A stretch of 57,060 bases of DNA. Origin: CAZCTC01 sp964501335 (lineage in GTDB: Bacteria; Chloroflexota; Anaerolineae; B4-G1; SLSP01). The notes under the pieces are model-generated. The model was not told the DNA's origin. It made no database searches and saw only the letters and a list, made by a program, of their open reading frames with translations. Of this stretch, positions 53,373-57,060 are shown one piece after another. The stretch lies in contig CAZCTC010000051.1 in NCBI GenBank assembly GCA_964501335.1, forward strand, positions 1-57,060, given 5' to 3'. How positions within the stretch are numbered: the first letter of the stretch is position 1; every line of letters begins with the position of its first letter. The position numbers and the translations under genes were made by a program.

Positions 53373-55148
53373 ATGAAACTCTGGATATGGGTGGTGGTGG
53401 GTATGTTGATGGTGGCGATCGGGATGGCAGGGCCGGGCCGGCCGGTGGCGGTGGAGGCGGCGGTGCCGATGGTGGGAACTCCGACACCGGTTTCCAGTCC
53501 GGCCTGTCTTTCGGCGGAGCGGCCCGGGTGGAATCATTGGATGACGACGGAAAATTCCAAACGGGTATGGGGATTGCATCAGGATGGAACCCGGCTATGG
53601 GTGGGGACGGATGTCGGGGGGCGGCGATTGGATCTGGCGACCGGCAAGGTGGAGACTTTTTTGCCGGAGATGCAGGTGCGGCGCTTTGTGCCGTGGGATG
53701 GGGAGCAGCTCTGGGTTTTGACCGATCGGGGGGTGCAGTTTTTCGACGGGAGCGGTTGGCGGTTGATCCAGTTTTCCCAGGGAAGGGACGCTCTGGTTAC
53801 TTATGCCAATCCATTAGGAATAGGGATCGATTCCCAAGGACAACTGATCATCAGCTTTCCCAGTGGGCGGCATTACTGGTGGTTTGGCGTGCCGGCTGAA
53901 GTTCCGCCGGCTGACGGCAGTTGGGTTTTTGAGGGGGTAAAGGGGCCGGACAGCAGCGAATTCTATAATTTGAACTACGATTGTTCCGCCTGGCCGAAGA
54001 TGAGTGTCAGTGCAGTGGATTATTCCAGTGAGGAGGAGTGTCGGGCGCAGTATGAGGCCAAAGCCGATTTGAGCAAATTGGGGATTTATCCCGGGAATGT
54101 GGCGGTCGGGCCTCAGGGGGTCTGGTGGGTGCGGGAGAAACGATTGGGATTGTGGGCGGAGGGCAAGAATCAGGAGTGGAAGTTGTCGGTCAATTTCGTC
54201 ACGGCGTTGGAAATCGATTCCGGCGGCGGGGTCTGGTTGGGAACCGATCAGGGATTGGCTTCTTTTAATGTTCAGACGGGGAAGCTGCGGTGGGTTGATT
54301 TGGGAACCCCGACCTGTGTTTTGCCGGTGGCGGCGGTGCAGTCGGTGGCAATGGATGGCAGCGGACAGGTCTGGGCGGCTACCGGATATGGTTTGTTTAA
54401 GTTGAATGGGCGGACTCAGCAATGGCAGCGGTATACGGGATTGGGGCGGGATTCGTCCACGACGATTTCGTCCATGGCGGTGGGGAAGGATGGGACTTTG
54501 TGGGCGGCCGGGTTGAAGTCGCTCTGGCGGATCAATGCCCGGGGGGCGAAGTCGATTTCGTATCCGGTTGCGGAGTGTAAGCCGGATTTTAATGTGCTGA
54601 CGGTCGATGTTCAAGGGAAGGTCTGGGGGCGTTCTCAGCTGTGTGGGGTGTGGGAATATCAACCGGCGAGTGGAAAGTGGCGACAGCATTTTAAGGATCA
54701 GCCGATTTACAATCGCGGATTGACGGCGGCGGAGGAGGGCGTTTATGCGATGGCGGAGGGCCGTTTATGGCTCTATCAGAGTGAAAGCTGGAGCGATCTG
54801 GGGGCTTTGCCCAGTGAGAGTGCCGATCTGGCTGCCAATCCCGATCCAGCCGGGGGGGTGTGGCTGTTTGAATGGGGCCAGGGGCGGCTGTGGCATTATC
54901 AAAATGGGCAGTTTACGCCGTTGGAGGTCGACCGTGGGGGCGAAGTGGGCGGTCTGGCGGTCGATCCGGCGGGCGGGTTGTGGGTAGGGGTGCGCGACGG
55001 GGTGATGCGTTATGCCGACGGGGTGTGGAGTGCGCTGCCGGTGGTTCCATCCCGGAGAGGGATGGCTTATCATCTTTCTTTGACGCGGGACGGGCGGTTG
55101 TGGGTTTATCAGAATGGGGAGCTGTGGGCGTTCAATGGGGGGAAGTGA
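53373..55148 (+). CDS. Secreted ligand-binding-type beta-propeller protein B
   Basis: 591 residues, ATG after AAAGGAG. Signal peptide (about 1-27). Blades such as SGQVWAATGYGLFKL, KDGTLWAAGLKSLWRI, GGVWLGTDQGLASFN and TRDGRLWVYQNGELWAF match protein A in order, with many shared segments (LxxWAxGKNxEWKLSV). Tandem duplication is the simplest explanation. Exported, no further domain. The ribosome site is immediately preceded by the end of a repeat element. Confidence 0.75.
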   Translation: MKLWIWVVVGMLMVAIGMAGPGRPVAVEAAVPMVGTPTPVSSPACLSAERPGWNHWMTTENSKRVWGLHQDGTRLWVGTDVGGRRLDLATGKVETFLPEMQVRRFVPWDGEQLWVLTDRGVQFFDGSGWRLIQFSQGRDALVTYANPLGIGIDSQGQLIISFPSGRHYWWFGVPAEVPPADGSWVFEGVKGPDSSEFYNLNYDCSAWPKMSVSAVDYSSEEECRAQYEAKADLSKLGIYPGNVAVGPQGVWWVREKRLGLWAEGKNQEWKLSVNFVTALEIDSGGGVWLGTDQGLASFNVQTGKLRWVDLGTPTCVLPVAAVQSVAMDGSGQVWAATGYGLFKLNGRTQQWQRYTGLGRDSSTTISSMAVGKDGTLWAAGLKSLWRINARGAKSISYPVAECKPDFNVLTVDVQGKVWGRSQLCGVWEYQPASGKWRQHFKDQPIYNRGLTAAEEGVYAMAEGRLWLYQSESWSDLGALPSESADLAANPDPAGGVWLFEWGQGRLWHYQNGQFTPLEVDRGGEVGGLAVDPAGGLWVGVRDGVMRYADGVWSALPVVPSRRGMAYHLSLTRDGRLWVYQNGELWAFNGGK

Positions 55149-55150
55149 GG

Positions 55151-55424
55151 CGTGAAACGTGAAACGTGATGACCTGTTGTCCGGGAGTAATGATTAGCGG
55201 TGTTCGGGTAGGGGCGGCTCTGGAAAAGGGCTATGTTTTGGTGCGCATCAGAATGCGCACCAAAACATAAACAAAAAACTTTCTTTCCTGCTTCGTACCG
55301 CGCGTCGTGTTTGACTGGGAAAAGATCATTTGCGGGACGTTACAAGGCCCGGCCCTTACTATAGCGGCCTATTTTCAGGACAGAAGGTCATGCGGGGGGC
55401 GGCACCCCGAAGGATGAAAATGGT
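55151..55424 (-). repeat. Reverse intergenic element
   Basis: CGTGAAA heptads right after the stop (55151-55170). Then ggggcggctctggaaaaggg, 17-bp hairpin 55232-55269 (core GGTGCGC, loop CAGA), reversed chassis, gcgggacgttacaaggcc, the end ggcctattttcaggacagaagg (55366-55387) and a tail gcggggggcggcaccccgaaggatgaaaat shared with the copy at 56999-57035. Confidence 0.75.
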
Positions 55425-55534
55425 TTGTCTGGCGGGGTTCCTGGGGCCTGCGGACCCCAGGCTTACTTAAACCGCTCTTTCAGGGCTTAAGAAGGCGCCT
55501 GGCTAATGCGACGGAGGCAAAAAAAAGGGGGATA

Positions 55535-55668
55535 GGGGAATTTGCACGCCTTCTGAGGCGTGCAAATTCCCCTTAACAACAGCTCCCCCCTTTCCCCCAT
55601 CTGCGTCTTTGGGGGAAAGGGGGGCAGGGGGGATAGAGGGCCAGCGTAATCTATTTTCAGGACAGATT
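55535..55668. repeat. Element hairpin, C/G-rich inverted repeat and element end
   Basis: Hairpin 55535-55572 (17 bp, loop TCTG) with the same stem as 11-50. Then a 15-bp inverted repeat CCCCCCTTTCCCCCA / TGGGGGAAAGGGGGG (55585-55599 with 55610-55624) and the element end ctattttcaggacag (55651-55665), 25 nt before the next ATG. I see nothing else in 55425-55534. Confidence 0.65.
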
Positions 55669-55689
55669 TTGGGATTTCAGGAGATACGG

Positions 55690-56805
55690 ATGCGACTACA
55701 TTGGAAATGGAGTCTGTTGACGTTGGTGGTGATTCTGGTGAGCTGTATGCCGGCAACTCCGCCGGCGATGCCGGCAAGTGCGTCTGTTCCGACGGCTCCT
55801 TTTCGATTGGCGGCGCATACGCTCTTTTTAGATGAAGGGATGGCAGTGCTGGCGAAAGAGGCCGGTTTTGATACGATTGTGCAGGTTTTCCCCTGGAAGG
55901 ATTTGAATCCACAACCCGGACGCTATAACTGGGATGTGGGGGATGCCATGGTCGGGGTGGCGCAGCGGCGGAAGCTGGCGCTGGTGGTGCGGCTGGATAT
56001 GTCGCCGGAGTGGGCCCGGTGGGGCGATCCGGCCCGGCCGCCTTTTGATACGGGGGCCTATCTGGATTTTGTGGAGGCGACGGCCCGGCGTTATCAGGGG
56101 CGGATTCTGGCCTATATCGTGGGAAATGAGCCCAATCTCGCGGTCGAGTGGGGGGGCTGGGTGGCGGAGCCGGCGCAATATGGGGAGCTGTTGTGCGAGG
56201 CGGCCGGGCGTATCCGGGCGGCCGATCCGCAGGCGTTGGTGGTGGCGGCCGGGATGGCGCCGACCAATGAGTTTTCCGATCGGGCGATGGATGACCGGGC
56301 TTTTGTGGAGCAGTTGTTGACGCCGGAGGTGGTGGGCTGTTTTGATGTGCTGGCGGTGCATGATTACGGGTACGGGCTGCCGCCGGGCGATCCTTATGGG
56401 GCCCACGGCGGGCTCAATCTGGCGCGGCTGTTGGATCTGGAGCGGTTGTTGCGTCAGGCCGGCGGGGGGCAGCCGTTATGGATTACGGAGCTGGGCTATA
56501 CGATTGAACCGGGGCCGCATCCGCCGGTGCTGCCGCGGGAGCAGGCGGCTTATCTGGTCGAGTCGTTGCAGCGGGTGCGGACGGAATGGTCGCAGGTGAC
56601 GCTTTTTACGGTGTGGAATTTGAGCACGGGGGGCAATTCGGAGATGCAGGGGTTCAGTCTGGTGGAGCCGGATGGGAAGCCCCGGCCGGCGTTTTGGGCC
56701 TTTAAGGCATTGTATCGGCGGGGGAGCCGGCGGTTTTGGGCGGAGCGGTGGCCGCGGTGGTTGCAATGTCCGGCGCTGGAAGCGGAAGTAGACAGCCGCA
56801 AGTAG
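55690..56805 (+). CDS. Glycosidase-like lipoprotein (clan GH-A type)
   Basis: 371 residues from ATG 55690 (AGGAGA upstream). Lipoprotein signal with lipobox VILVSC. TIM-barrel glycoside hydrolase pattern: FPWKDLNPQPGRYNWD, the acid/base Glu in AYIVGNEPN (N-E-P), and a nucleophile Glu in LWITELGYT. Similar to GH39/GH5-like enzymes acting on beta-linked sugars. Substrate unknown. The last codons (EVDSRK) fall inside a GTAGACAGC heptad repeat, so the C-terminus is built from repeat DNA. Confidence 0.75.
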   Translation: MRLHWKWSLLTLVVILVSCMPATPPAMPASASVPTAPFRLAAHTLFLDEGMAVLAKEAGFDTIVQVFPWKDLNPQPGRYNWDVGDAMVGVAQRRKLALVVRLDMSPEWARWGDPARPPFDTGAYLDFVEATARRYQGRILAYIVGNEPNLAVEWGGWVAEPAQYGELLCEAAGRIRAADPQALVVAAGMAPTNEFSDRAMDDRAFVEQLLTPEVVGCFDVLAVHDYGYGLPPGDPYGAHGGLNLARLLDLERLLRQAGGGQPLWITELGYTIEPGPHPPVLPREQAAYLVESLQRVRTEWSQVTLFTVWNLSTGGNSEMQGFSLVEPDGKPRPAFWAFKALYRRGSRRFWAERWPRWLQCPALEAEVDSRK

Positions 56806-56808
56806 AAC

Positions 56809-57035
56809 GTAGACAGCGGGTGTTGCTGGGGTGGTTCTGGAAAAGTCCATTTTTTCGCGCGCCGTCTGCGGCGCGCGAAAAAATAAACAAAAAAACTCTC
56901 TTCCCGAACCAGCGCGGCGCATCTTAAGGGGAAAATGCCATTTGCGGGATATTATAAGGTCGGGGCCATGCCCTAAAGGCTTATTTTCAGGCCAGAAGGC
57001 CATGCCGGGGGCGGCACCCCGAAAGATGAAAATAG
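56809..57035 (-). repeat. Reverse intergenic element at the right edge
   Basis: GTAGACAGCGG heptad, ggggtggttctggaaaag, hairpin 56849-56884 (16 bp, core CGCGCGC, loop TCTG), ataaacaaaaaaactctcttc, gcgggatattataaggtcgg, ggcttattttcaggccagaagg (56978-56999) and the shared tail. 57036-57060 shows nothing recognisable. Confidence 0.75.
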
Positions 57036-57060
57036 ACGATTCGTCAGGATTGGGTACCCA

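Overview
This window looks like chromosomal DNA from a bacterium of the phylum Chloroflexota, most likely class Anaerolineae. This is an inference from gene style: a Ser/Thr kinase carrying an Nbr1-type FW domain, long Thr/Pro linkers of the TATPTATP kind, Gram-positive-type ClpC and pyruvate dehydrogenase, many secreted beta-propeller proteins, and an extracellular protein ending in LPIVIKNSR. I see no rRNA, tRNA, phage, transposase or CRISPR array. The plus strand is visibly G-rich over both plus and minus genes, which suggests it is the leading strand.

Layout. 64-6280 (minus): a three-gene sensor kinase operon. 6429-8834: a propeller lipoprotein interrupted by one in-frame TGA. 9268-11389: a small Cys phosphatase, then a metallo-beta-lactamase-fold hydrolase and a PH/SHOCT protein on the minus strand. 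12161-17121: a complete 2-oxoacid (pyruvate) dehydrogenase operon (E1 alpha, E1 beta, E2, E3) behind a strong promoter overlapped by a perfect palindrome. 17421-19010: a secreted SGNH-like protein. 19286-21772: clpC. 21970-22872: a XerC/D recombinase. 23163-26995: a tungsten-type aldehyde oxidoreductase cluster (PEP synthase N-domain-like protein, polyferredoxin, AOR, MoaD/ThiS-like protein). 27145-29463 (minus): a second MBL hydrolase, a 6S-like RNA unit and an M19 dipeptidase. 29626-37699: an FHA protein, an HELGH/HhH membrane protein, an M1 peptidase, MurJ and a C39-like/TPR protein. 37934-39183 (minus): a YedY/sulfite-oxidase-type molybdoenzyme and a peroxiredoxin. 39676-42155: an ACT protein and a PknB-FW kinase. 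42423-49058: a 2211-residue GH13 amylase/pullulanase. 49221-56805: pcm, a DUF2085 protein, two paralogous propeller proteins and a glycosidase-like lipoprotein.

The most unusual content is between the genes. About fifteen intergenic loci carry one family of repeats, roughly 140-220 bp long. Each has a conserved flanking chassis around a perfect 15-18 bp hairpin. The outer arm (about ATGTTTT) and the tetraloop (TCTG or its complement CAGA) are conserved, while a 7-bp GC core differs from copy to copy and always stays self-complementary. Copies occur in both orientations, in tandem, and as deletion derivatives. One end of the element (TATTTTCAGGACAG) abuts the ribosome binding site of several genes. 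Short heptad repeats (CGTGAAA, GTAGACA, CTCTGCG-like) sit at the element borders. I do not recognise this family and regard it as the best candidate for something undescribed here.

How the genes work together: the pyruvate dehydrogenase, AOR and ferredoxin genes point to oxidative and ferredoxin-linked carbon metabolism. The amylase, the peptidases and the secreted propeller and lipoprotein genes point to polymer degradation at the cell surface. The kinase operon and the FHA and PknB proteins supply signalling. All functions are read from sequence motifs and family knowledge; no search was run.
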